DNA of 64,000 nucleotides from the NCBI RefSeq assembly GCF_003967535.1, contig NZ_BIFR01000002.1:2232001-2296000 (forward strand), read 5' to 3'. A program made the position numbers and the translations under genes. The stretch comes from Tengunoibacter tsumagoiensis. GTDB taxonomy: Bacteria > Chloroflexota > Ktedonobacteria > Ktedonobacterales > Ktedonobacteraceae. The notes beneath the pieces were generated by a model. The model ran no database searches. It saw only the letters and a list, made by a program, of their open reading frames with translations, and was not told where the DNA came from. Positions 7,760 to 16,482 of this stretch are shown here, in pieces. Numbering within the stretch: position 1 is the first letter of the stretch; each line of letters starts with the position of its first letter.

Positions 7760-9484
7760 CTAACGTTGAGCAATATATACTGCTCCCCAATCGTCGGGAG
7801 GAATAAGAGAGACGGGATTAAATTTATACCCCTGCACATATGGCTTGAGCAACCGCATCTCGGGACGTTGATCGATTGTTAGCCAGGCAACCTGATCAAC
7901 AAGCTGCTGCTCAATCTGATTATAGGCAGCTGCTCGTGCCAGGGGGTCCATGTTCACATCAGCAGCCTGCATCTGCTTCTGAAGCTCCTGCTGTTGAGAA
8001 ACCATCGCACTATCATTAAAACCAAAATTATAGGCATTGTTGGGCTGATTCGTTCCAAACTGGAGCGAAATCCAGTCCTGTGGGTCAGGGAAATCGGCTC
8101 CCCAGCCAGCAATCCAGATCTGTAGTGGCCCATTATTCTTCCAGGTCTGAGATTGAGCCGTATACATGGAATTCTGACTGAGCGTCGCTGAATTAACCGT
8201 AATTCCTAATACTGTCTTCCACATCTGGATCTCAATCGTTGCCTCATTGGCTGTTTCGGGCGATTGGGAGGGGTACGTCATCGTCAATTGAGGAAATGTG
8301 CTGGTCGTCATCCCTTCTTCCTTAAGCCCCTGCTGAAAAAGCTCTCTCGCTCTTCTGGCATCTCCTTTTGTCGAAGTCCCAGCAGGGCAGGTCAGAGCAG
8401 GATTGTATCCATACATACCTTCAGGCACAATATGACAGCTCGGCTTATAAGCACTATGCCAGGCTGCTTTATTGATAAGATCACGGTTCAAAGCTGCCGC
8501 CATCCCCTGGCGAATATGGATGTTTTCCAGTGGCTTGACGCGATAATTTAGCCCTACATAATAGAGCGTCAAATTATTGGTCTGACTAAAATCATCTCTT
8601 ACCTTCGCTACAGGATATTGTGCCAGGGGAATATCTGTGATCTCGGTCTGATTCGCCTTGTAGGCATTATAGCTTGTATCACGATCTTTATAAGGAACGT
8701 AATGAATCTCCCTAAGTTGAGGCTGAGCTCCGTAATAATTCGTATCAGGCACAAACACAATCCCTGTCGTATGGCTATATTCCTTGACCTTAAAAGGGCC
8801 AGCGCCACCCTGTCCATCATGATCGTTCAGATGGTCCGTCCATTTGGAGCCCCACTGCTCAATGACGCTTCTTTCTACAATAAAACTTGTTGGATACGTC
8901 AATGCCTGAAGAAAATAGGCAGCAGGCTCACGCAATGTAATCTCTACTGTGTCAGGGTCCTGCACCAGAATACCACTTCCAATAATACTCTTTACCTCTC
9001 CATTTGTACGTTCTGGTGCATTTTTGATCAGCCCCAGATACGTCAATGCGACTCCAGATTGGCTATTCACCTCTGGTGAAAGTGCTCGATCAATGGTGTA
9101 AGCAACATCATTTGCATCTAAAGGATGTCCATCGCTAAATTTTACATTTGGGCGAAGATGAAAGCGGTAGGTCAATCCATTGTCTAATACCTCATAGGAT
9201 TGAGCCAGTTGGGGCTGCACTTTGAGCTCATCATTAAGCTGGACTAAACCAGTAAAAACAAGGCTCACCGCTTGAAGAGAGATAGTATCCGTGGCAACGC
9301 CAGGATCAAAGGAATTGATATCTGGGAGACGAAAAGCCCACCGATAAATCTGCTGAGCATCCATGGCCTTCGTCGTGTTGACTACATGTGGTCCTTTTGA
9401 ACCACCACATGCCACACACAAGATACTTAAGAGACAAAGAATACAGAATGATGCGTAAGGGATATCCTTGCTATGTCTTCTCAT
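7760..9484 (-). CDS. ABC transporter substrate-binding lipoprotein, family 5 (peptide/nickel type)
   Basis: An extracytoplasmic solute receptor of the DppA/OppA class, about 574 residues. From the chosen start the protein begins MRRHSKDI, then a hydrophobic stretch and a lipobox-like CVAC with the lipidated Cys at residue 26. The SBP_bac_5 core follows, including VQPQLAQSYEVLDNGLTYRF and FSDGHPLDANDVAYT. Longer starts at 9535 or 9514 are open but have no good ribosome site and would push the signal sequence inwards; 9484 gives a normal n-region, though its AAGGAG is 15 bases away, so the start remains uncertain. It is the first gene of the operon with both permeases and defines its ligand, probably oligopeptides; oligosaccharides are possible given nearby glycosidases. 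Confidence 0.85.
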   Translation of the reverse strand: MRRHSKDIPYASFCILCLLSILCVACGGSKGPHVVNTTKAMDAQQIYRWAFRLPDINSFDPGVATDTISLQAVSLVFTGLVQLNDELKVQPQLAQSYEVLDNGLTYRFHLRPNVKFSDGHPLDANDVAYTIDRALSPEVNSQSGVALTYLGLIKNAPERTNGEVKSIIGSGILVQDPDTVEITLREPAAYFLQALTYPTSFIVERSVIEQWGSKWTDHLNDHDGQGGAGPFKVKEYSHTTGIVFVPDTNYYGAQPQLREIHYVPYKDRDTSYNAYKANQTEITDIPLAQYPVAKVRDDFSQTNNLTLYYVGLNYRVKPLENIHIRQGMAAALNRDLINKAAWHSAYKPSCHIVPEGMYGYNPALTCPAGTSTKGDARRARELFQQGLKEEGMTTSTFPQLTMTYPSQSPETANEATIEIQMWKTVLGITVNSATLSQNSMYTAQSQTWKNNGPLQIWIAGWGADFPDPQDWISLQFGTNQPNNAYNFGFNDSAMVSQQQELQKQMQAADVNMDPLARAAAYNQIEQQLVDQVAWLTIDQRPEMRLLKPYVQGYKFNPVSLIPPDDWGAVYIAQR

Positions 9485-9696
9485 GGAACTCTTCGTGCAC
9501 TCCTTCTTAATCATCGAAGTCTCGCTACCCACCATTTCAAGCGTTTAAAAGTGGATGCAGGCACAGGAGGTATAGGCCATACTGCTATACACGCTCAAAA
9601 AGGAGATAGTGATACTCCTCACAAAAAGATTTGTCATTAAATACTCATAAATATCCATCATTCGTATTCCCACAACTAATTTTTATAAAGATCAGT

Positions 9697-9725
9697 TTGA
9701 CAAAGAATTTTTTTTTATTTAAAGT
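9697..9725 (+). promoter_or_regulatory. Putative promoter of the histidine kinase gene
   Basis: TTGACA (9697-9702), a 17-base spacer that is mostly T, and TAAAGT (9720-9725), 15-30 bases before the possible start codons of the kinase. The -35 is perfect and the -10 matches four of six. The start would then lie very close to the transcript 5' end. Confidence 0.4.
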
Positions 9726-9739
9726 AGAAACATAGTTGA

Positions 9740-12031
9740 GTGAAAGTTAAAAAAATGACAACAAATAAACAACCTGAAGAAAAAGACTCAGTAGAAAATC
9801 ATGTCATTCAGGATCTCTACTACACCATCTTTGAGCAGTCTACTGTAAGTATGGCTTGCGTCTATTTGGATGGAGAGATTCACAGTGCCAACGTAGCCTT
9901 TAAACTCTTATTTGGCTTGACTGATGAGGATCTGCGGGCTGGCAATCTCCATAATTTGAACCCACCCGAACAACCACAGGTCTGGCATACCTATTTAAAC
10001 CGACTACTCACAGAGGGAAAGCGCTCCTATGCATTTGAGCAGCAATTTGTCCAAAAAGATAGTGAGATCTTCTGGGCTCGTGTACGTGCCAGTCATATTC
10101 AGGTCGAAACAGGGACCAGGCCATTATTTCTCTGTACATTTGAGGATATCTCAGTACGTAAGAGTGCTGAAGCCGAAAGGGTCTCACTCCTCCAACATAC
10201 CCAGGCGATAAAGGCTGCACATGAAGAGGAACGCTCCAAAGCTATTGAGATGGGAACCCGGCTCAAAGCGCTCTTCTCGGCTATTACGGAACCAATTATT
10301 TTCTTTGACCAGGAAGGTCGGGTCCAACAGATCAATGAGGCAGCTAAGTATCTTTTTGGCTGGCCCCAACCTCAGAAATACGAGGGAGTGCCTTTCTATC
10401 ATCTGACCGAAAATTATACTTTTCATACTCCTGATGGAAAATCAATCCCTCATGACCAGATTCCGATGTATCGTATTCTTCATGGAGAGACAATCCCTCA
10501 TACTCAGGCAGTCGATATTGTTATCACTGAACCAGAAGGGCAGCAGCTTGCTCTTAGTGTATCAGGGGCACCTGTCTCAATCTCTCAAGGCGCGTTTCAG
10601 GGTAGTGTCTGTGTCTTTCGTGATGTTACGGAGACCAATTATAAGCGGGCGAGTATCCAGAAAGCGCTCTCTTCGCTCCTTACACTGGTAGAAAATCTTA
10701 TTATTATTCCAGAACTCACTGAAACTATTGGTGAAAAGGACCCATTTGTCACAAAAACTATTATGGAAGTGGGACAGCGGCTAGCCGATCTTGTTCAGGA
10801 AATACTGGATTGCAATCACGTTGCCCTGGCTACCTTAGAGGCAGAGACAAAAAAGCTTCAGTTAGTCGGCCTTACGAACTATCCGTCATCGAAACAGCAG
10901 CAGTTCAGAAATGCCTTTGATAACAAAAGCCTGGAAAAATATCTCGAAACAGACTTGATTGATCGGCTCTACAAGGGAGAAACTGTGCTGCTCAATCTTA
11001 AAGCACAGGCTGGCCGTGCACGATTACGTTTTGGGAGCCCTTACCTTCTGCTTGCACCAATGTCAGTAGGGACGCAGATCGTTGGGATTTTTGTGATCAG
11101 CCAGAAGCGTTCTGATGAAAACTATTCGCCTGAAGGATTAGCTGTCTTAAGCGCGGTGGCAAAATTAACAGGGCTGATTATTGAACAGGTTCGTCTGGTG
11201 AATGAATGGGCGAATTCCAGGGCCAACGCGATCGCCCTGGAAGATACCAATGCCAGATTCGATGCTTTTATGAGCATTGCCAGTCATGAATTACGTACTC
11301 CACTGACCACAATTAAGGGGAATATTCAGCTAGCGATGCGCCGCCTGGACACAATTATGGCTCACAATCATGATTTGCCTGAAGTCGTCCAGGAAAAACT
11401 CCTTCGCGTTAAAAATCCACTGGAGTATGCTGTCCATCGCGTAGGTGTACAGGATCGTATGATTAGCGATCTTCTCGACACATCACGCATTCGGGCCAAT
11501 AAATTCATGATGATTATGCATCACCATAATATAGTGGAGATTGTAAAAGCTGCGTATGAGGATGTGAAGCTCTCGGCACCAGAAAGACAGATCATGTACC
11601 ATCTGGCCGCCGAGGAAAATCTTATGGTGCTGGCTGATGCGGATCGTATAGGCCAGGTTGTCAACAATTATCTGACCAATGCACTAAAATACTCACCTAT
11701 TGATCAACCGGTCGAGCTGACTATTACACGAGAAGATCAAAACGTTCGTATAAGTGTCAGCGACCATGGGCCTGGACTCTCTTCTGAAGATCAGCAGAGA
11801 GTATGGGAGCGTTTTTATCGCTCGACAGTCGTTGACGTTCAATATGGTTCTGGAGTAGGGCTGGGCCTGGGGCTTTATCTCTGTCGCATGATTGTAGAAC
11901 AACACCATGGTCAGATCGGCCTCACAAGCCAACAGGGTAAAGGTTCCACATTCTGGTTCACGCTCCCCCTGGTGGACGCAACCAGGGAAGAAGCCACGAC
12001 TGGCAACAATTATAGTCAAATGCCACTCTAA
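9740..12031 (+). CDS. PAS-PAS-GAF sensor histidine kinase
   Basis: A 763-residue cytoplasmic two-component kinase without membrane segments. In order: PAS (about 25-140), coiled linker, second PAS (about 170-300), GAF-like domain (about 325-485), HisKA with the phospho-acceptor H516 in SIASHELRTPLTT, and HATPase_c (about 620-750) with N box NNYLTNALKYS, G1 SDHGPGLS, F box WERFYRS and G2 GSGVGLGLGLYLC. Kinase chemistry therefore looks intact. The GTG at 9740 and the ATG at 9755 are both possible; neither has a strong Shine-Dalgarno. The gene overlaps the end of the convergent receiver-protein gene by four bases. They may be partners but cannot share a transcript. The signal sensed is unknown. 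Confidence 0.92.
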   Translation: MKVKKMTTNKQPEEKDSVENHVIQDLYYTIFEQSTVSMACVYLDGEIHSANVAFKLLFGLTDEDLRAGNLHNLNPPEQPQVWHTYLNRLLTEGKRSYAFEQQFVQKDSEIFWARVRASHIQVETGTRPLFLCTFEDISVRKSAEAERVSLLQHTQAIKAAHEEERSKAIEMGTRLKALFSAITEPIIFFDQEGRVQQINEAAKYLFGWPQPQKYEGVPFYHLTENYTFHTPDGKSIPHDQIPMYRILHGETIPHTQAVDIVITEPEGQQLALSVSGAPVSISQGAFQGSVCVFRDVTETNYKRASIQKALSSLLTLVENLIIIPELTETIGEKDPFVTKTIMEVGQRLADLVQEILDCNHVALATLEAETKKLQLVGLTNYPSSKQQQFRNAFDNKSLEKYLETDLIDRLYKGETVLLNLKAQAGRARLRFGSPYLLLAPMSVGTQIVGIFVISQKRSDENYSPEGLAVLSAVAKLTGLIIEQVRLVNEWANSRANAIALEDTNARFDAFMSIASHELRTPLTTIKGNIQLAMRRLDTIMAHNHDLPEVVQEKLLRVKNPLEYAVHRVGVQDRMISDLLDTSRIRANKFMMIMHHHNIVEIVKAAYEDVKLSAPERQIMYHLAAEENLMVLADADRIGQVVNNYLTNALKYSPIDQPVELTITREDQNVRISVSDHGPGLSSEDQQRVWERFYRSTVVDVQYGSGVGLGLGLYLCRMIVEQHHGQIGLTSQQGKGSTFWFTLPLVDATREEATTGNNYSQMPL

Positions 12032-12927
12032 TGATCATCAAAATGCTGAAGAAAGTGGCGAAGAAAGACACGTGCTGCTTTAGATAAGCTCGCCCTGGTT
12101 GCACGAATAATATACAGGTTTCGTTCTTCTCTCCTCCAGATATAACTGAAAATCCCTGTTGAATGCACGTCCTCACAGAGAAACGTTAGATCGATCTCCA
12201 TACTGACTGTTCGTGAAAGCAAATCTGACATGTCGGCGACCACATAGTGGATTCTTACCCCTGGATAAAGAGCCTCATACTCAGCCGCTAAAGAGTGTAA
12301 AAAAGAGAGCCCCAACTGAGGAGAAACACCTAAAGTCAGGTAACCTCGATGTAAATGCTCTAAATCATATAATATATGCTCAATTTCACGATCCAATGAA
12401 AAAAAAGCTGCTTGCGAAAAGCGCGGTGACAGGTTTGAGCGGCTTCGCTGCTTCAAAATATCCTGCTGTTCCTGTCTAATACCACGAGCTTTTTCATCTA
12501 ATTTCCGTAATTCCAGCTCTTGCGTAAGCAAACGATTCTGTTCCTGTAATTTGAGATAGCTCTGATAACGGGTAAGGGCATGCTCGACAGCAAAAGCAAT
12601 CTCGCTTTCCCTTACAGGCTTAATTAAATAGTTTAATACGCCCGCGTCTTTTGCACGTTTAATAAGGTCAGGATTGCTCATTGTAGTTGAGACAATAACA
12701 GGTGCAATCTTCTCTTGTCGCAATAATCCAGCGACCACAATACCATTCATATCAGGCAAGATAATATCAGTAATAACAACATCAGGTCGTAACTCACGTG
12801 CCAATTTGACAACGCTCCATCCTTCCCCTGTCTCTCCTACGATCTCATACCCCCATTTGATCAAGATCTTGCCGAGCTCTGCGCGCTGAAGTGGATCGTT
12901 ATCAGCGATAATAATCCGGATTCCCAT
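12028..12927 (-). CDS. Response-regulator receiver protein with LysR-effector-like C-terminal domain
   Basis: About 299 residues. Residues 1-120 are a complete receiver domain: acidic pair D9/D11, phospho-acceptor D54 in VITDIILPDMNG, T81/T82 and K103 in YLIKP. This receiver resembles those of ANTAR regulators, but instead of an ANTAR or DNA-binding domain there is a coiled stretch (about 125-165, with EQNRLLTQELELRK) and then a segment starting GYLTLGVSPQLGLSFLH and continuing LYPGVRIHYVV and DLTFL, which looks like the first lobe of a LysR substrate-binding domain. The start at 12927 is preferred because AGGGGTGA lies just upstream; a longer form from 12957 lacks one. It is convergent with the kinase gene. 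Output mechanism unknown. Confidence 0.8.
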   Translation of the reverse strand: MGIRIIIADNDPLQRAELGKILIKWGYEIVGETGEGWSVVKLARELRPDVVITDIILPDMNGIVVAGLLRQEKIAPVIVSTTMSNPDLIKRAKDAGVLNYLIKPVRESEIAFAVEHALTRYQSYLKLQEQNRLLTQELELRKLDEKARGIRQEQQDILKQRSRSNLSPRFSQAAFFSLDREIEHILYDLEHLHRGYLTLGVSPQLGLSFLHSLAAEYEALYPGVRIHYVVADMSDLLSRTVSMEIDLTFLCEDVHSTGIFSYIWRREERNLYIIRATRASLSKAARVFLRHFLQHFDDH

Positions 12928-13120
12928 TGCTTTCACCCCTGATGCATCTGGCAACATACTTATTTGATCGCCATGAATACACCTTCATAGCCAGTTATTC
13001 ACTAATTTCTATCAAGCAGGGGTGAAAGAAGCAGTCTATCTTTGTTTACCCCTTTATATATGACCATGTTCGGAGTCTTCTATTAAAACCTCGTTCATAA
13101 CGCAAAAAGATTGACCATTG

Positions 13121-14185
13121 TCATTTATCGCGAAAGTGAGGCGGAGATGGGACAAGATAAGAGTGGAGCAGTTCACTAATCAGTGGATCGACTTCAGTCC
13201 CACCAGGCATAAGCTCAATAGACTTTTGTCGCTTCCGCGCTTCTTGCACTGTATAAAGGACACGCGCCAACTCAGAACGCATCTGCTGCAATTGACGCTC
13301 ATTCTGTTGCGCACGCTGCAAACGTGCAAGCAAAATATTGAGAGCAGAGCCAAGCTGCCAAAGTACATTATCGCGCGAAAGAGGAGCACGCACCTGCATA
13401 TCACCGTTCGCGGACTGAACCAGCGTCTGAAGAATAGACTGAATCCCCTCATCAAGATTCTTTTTCTGCTGAGCAAGCTCGTGCTCTAATTGAGCAACCA
13501 GCTCTGCCTGATCCGCTCGTTTCACTGCCTGAACAGTGTTACGTACCCAGGCATAGGTCACAATCGCAACTAATAGTTGAATGGCCAGTGGGCGAACCAT
13601 AATCGAATAGTTGGTTCGAAGCAGGAGTTCATGCAGATCGGCGGTGTGTGGCTGGAGATACACATCCGCACAGATAAAAATGCTATGAAAAAGGGAGATA
13701 TAGAGAATACTCTTCCGTGGGAGTAAAGAGACTGCCACAATATCTGACAGCACAAAAAGATCATAAATAGGAATAGCGTTCTGCGAAAGCATCAAACCTG
13801 GATACGATAAAAGGGAGATCATAATCGTCGCATCAATGGCAAGGATTAAAAGCACCCCCACTACTGCCACTCTCCCGGCTCGGTTGAGAGGAATACAGAT
13901 AAAGAGCACAAGCAATAAACCAAGGACCGGGAATAGCGTATGCATATGCACACTCACAATCGCCGATGGAATAAAAGCGATTGCTGTAATAATCCCCATC
14001 AAGAGTAACAGACTGGCCAATTGAGACTGAGACAAAGGATCGGGATGTTGCGCTCTAAACTTAGCGTTTGGTGTACTAAAACGAAACCAGGCACGCATGA
14101 TACCTCCGCTTATCTCTTGCAAAAGACCAGGATGCTCATGTGCCCGCTCTTGTTCGATGGAAGACCAAAGCTTCCTTTCATCCAT
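13121..14185 (-). CDS. Multi-pass membrane protein with cytoplasmic HAMP-like and coiled-coil segment
   Basis: About 354 residues, function unknown. After a soluble N-terminus come about six hydrophobic helices (roughly residues 55-230), then a long helical cytoplasmic part: AELVAQLEHELAQQKKNL, a HAMP-like segment (ILQTLVQSANGDMQVRAPL) and a second coil (LLARLQRAQQNERQLQQM). The architecture is that of a membrane sensor lacking its output domain. It lies close behind the receiver-protein gene on the same strand, but 193 bases separate them. The ATG at 14185 follows GAGAG at a suitable distance; a GTG at 14203 is the alternative. Confidence 0.7.
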   Translation of the reverse strand: MDERKLWSSIEQERAHEHPGLLQEISGGIMRAWFRFSTPNAKFRAQHPDPLSQSQLASLLLLMGIITAIAFIPSAIVSVHMHTLFPVLGLLLVLFICIPLNRAGRVAVVGVLLILAIDATIMISLLSYPGLMLSQNAIPIYDLFVLSDIVAVSLLPRKSILYISLFHSIFICADVYLQPHTADLHELLLRTNYSIMVRPLAIQLLVAIVTYAWVRNTVQAVKRADQAELVAQLEHELAQQKKNLDEGIQSILQTLVQSANGDMQVRAPLSRDNVLWQLGSALNILLARLQRAQQNERQLQQMRSELARVLYTVQEARKRQKSIELMPGGTEVDPLISELLHSYLVPSPPHFRDK

Positions 14186-14646
14186 GATACAGCTCTCTTT
14201 CACGTCAATCTATGGCTTCCCTTAAAGAGAAACAACAGAGAAGATACTAAGTCGGTATGAGAAAAATTCTGTGCTCTTCTTTGTACCATTTATAGTAATC
14301 ATATAGAGATTAATACGCTCTGAATGCGGTTTTTTTGTCTTTCACAAAACAATTTATAGATCTATCAGATCCTGACAACCATTATGTATAGAAAAAACAG
14401 AAGAAAAGCTAAAAATACCTCTCTATCTTCAATTATTAGTTATTTCTATAATTTCCGATAGGATGAGTGTAAGAATTTTCAGATGCATATATGCATTTTT
14501 ACGGCATATACAATACAAAAATCCCCGGCAGGAATGCAATTTTTGTAGAGAAGAGCTTGATCTGGTAGACGGAGGTCAACCCAAAAAGGGGCAGAGATAG
14601 TTCGTGCTGCCTATCTCTGCCTGACTACGAGGAGACTGAAGAAAAG
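14186..14646. other. Non-coding gap containing a terminator
   Basis: About 460 bases without a credible gene. The middle is very AT-rich and may carry the promoter of the membrane-protein gene on the minus strand. The right end holds the terminator of the ABC exporter operon (14590-14621). Confidence 0.5.
14590..14621 (-). terminator. Rho-independent terminator of exporter operon 1
   Basis: Perfect 11-base stem GGCAGAGATAG / CTATCTCTGCC with a 10-base loop. On the minus strand it is followed by CCCTTTTT, and it lies 25 bases beyond the stop of the exporter gene. Confidence 0.75.
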
Positions 14647-16482
14647 CTATTTAGCGGCTACTGTATGCCGGAAACCCATTGCATATAAGGATGCATACTC
14701 TCCTTCAAGTTCTAGCAACTCTTGATGTGTCCCCTGTTCCGCAATCTGTCCAGCTTGCAGTACGACAATCAGGTCTGCATTTTTAATCGTAGAGAGACGA
14801 TGAGCAATCACAAAAGCCGTCCGTCCATGCAACAATGTATTGAGTCCTTGCTGCACAATTGCTTCAGTAAACGTGTCGATATTGGCTGTTGCCTCATCCA
14901 GAATAAGGATACGTGGATCTGCGAGCAAGGCACGAGCAAATGAGATCAATTGGCGCTGTCCCATGCTAAGATTACGTCCGCGCTCCCGAATGGGCGTCTG
15001 ATATCCCGTTGGCAGTTGCATGATCAGATCATGGGCACCCACCACCGTGGCCGCTGCGATAATCTCGTCATCGGTAGCATCCAGCTGTCCGTACCGAATA
15101 TTGTCTGCAATCGTTCCCGTAAACAGAAATGGTTCCTGTGGAACAACACCAATCTGCCTGCGTAAAGATGCCTGCGTGACCTCTCTAATATCATGACCGT
15201 CAATCAGAATAGCACCCGATTGAATATCATAGAACCGCGTTAACAATCCAGCAATGGTGCTTTTTCCAGCGCCAGTTGGTCCAACAATGGCAATCGTCTG
15301 GCCTGCTTGAGCCGAAAGGTTAAGCCCATGGAGCACAGGTCGCTGAGGATTATACCCAAAAACAACCTCCTGAAAGTCTACATCTCCTTTGATCAAAGGC
15401 AGCTCGATCGCATCCGGGCTATCAACAATCTCTACGTTCATCTTCAAAATCTGGAAGATACGCTCTGCCGCTACACCTGAGCGCTGTAGTTGCGTATACT
15501 GCTGACTCAGATCACGAATAGGATCAAAGAAGCGATTGATATAAAGGGTAAATGCTACCAGGACCCCTACTTGCAGATGGCCATGAGCAACCTGCCAACC
15601 ACCATAAACAATAATGAGGGCGGTTGAAAGGGCAGCGACAATCTCTACCAGAGGCAGGACCAGTGAGGCAATATTACTGGCTTCAAGATTCGTATCACGA
15701 TTATAGGCATTCAGATCCTCAAACTCCGTCCGGTTGCGATCTTCTCGCACCAGGCTCTGGATGACACGCATACCTGAGATATTCTCTTGCAGCGTGGAGT
15801 TTACCAGCGAGATCGAAGCACGCGTCCGGCGAAAAGAGGTCTGTGCATGACGCTGCCAATAAAACGCAATAATGAACATGATTGGCAAAACGGTAAAAGA
15901 TAACAAGGCCAGCCAGATATCCATCACTAACATAGCGATAATAATGCCAACCAGTGCCACCACCGATCCGAGCATCGCCAGCAGGCCTGAGCTTAACATG
16001 GCTTCAAGGACATCAATATCGCTCTGTAAGCGCGACATGACACGACCAATCTGCGTATGATCATAAAAGCTCAATGAAAGCCGTTGCAGATGTGAAAACA
16101 TATCAGCACTCAACAGGTAGAGGATCTGTTGCCCTGCCCAGGACATTGTCCAGACCTGCCAGTACTGCGCCTGCCACATGGCGATATTGACCAGCAAAAA
16201 GATGATACTCATTATCGCCAGACCGCTCAGATCATTGTTGGTGATATATTTGTCGATGGCTAATCCAATTAAATATGGATTAGCCAGATTTAATACCGTA
16301 AAGACAAGCATAAGAACCATACTCAGAATCGCAGGCGTCTTGTAGCGATTGAGGTATGGATAGAACATCTGAACGAGTTTCCAACTAAAATTCAACGATT
16401 CGTCTTCATCGGAGTGCGCAAGGCTATTCTCGCGCCAGGTATGGTTACGCTTGTAGTCTGCGTATGTAGTTGCCTTGCTCAT
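14647..16482 (-). CDS. Heterodimeric ABC exporter subunit with canonical ATPase site
   Basis: A 611-residue type IV ABC half-transporter: six-helix membrane domain (about 45-330) and nucleotide-binding domain (about 365-600). The ATPase carries Walker A GPTGAGKST, Walker B with catalytic Glu in LILDEAT and the switch histidine in IAHRLST, but its signature is LSMGQRQ rather than LSGGQ. Its partner, encoded immediately upstream with a 4-base overlap, has the opposite pattern. Together they make one competent and one degenerate ATP site, the arrangement of BmrCD or TM287/288 multidrug exporters. A strong GGAGG precedes the start inside the partner gene. A terminator follows. Likely substrates are drugs or lipophilic compounds, but this is not determined. 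Confidence 0.92.
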   Translation of the reverse strand: MSKATTYADYKRNHTWRENSLAHSDEDESLNFSWKLVQMFYPYLNRYKTPAILSMVLMLVFTVLNLANPYLIGLAIDKYITNNDLSGLAIMSIIFLLVNIAMWQAQYWQVWTMSWAGQQILYLLSADMFSHLQRLSLSFYDHTQIGRVMSRLQSDIDVLEAMLSSGLLAMLGSVVALVGIIIAMLVMDIWLALLSFTVLPIMFIIAFYWQRHAQTSFRRTRASISLVNSTLQENISGMRVIQSLVREDRNRTEFEDLNAYNRDTNLEASNIASLVLPLVEIVAALSTALIIVYGGWQVAHGHLQVGVLVAFTLYINRFFDPIRDLSQQYTQLQRSGVAAERIFQILKMNVEIVDSPDAIELPLIKGDVDFQEVVFGYNPQRPVLHGLNLSAQAGQTIAIVGPTGAGKSTIAGLLTRFYDIQSGAILIDGHDIREVTQASLRRQIGVVPQEPFLFTGTIADNIRYGQLDATDDEIIAAATVVGAHDLIMQLPTGYQTPIRERGRNLSMGQRQLISFARALLADPRILILDEATANIDTFTEAIVQQGLNTLLHGRTAFVIAHRLSTIKNADLIVVLQAGQIAEQGTHQELLELEGEYASLYAMGFRHTVAAK

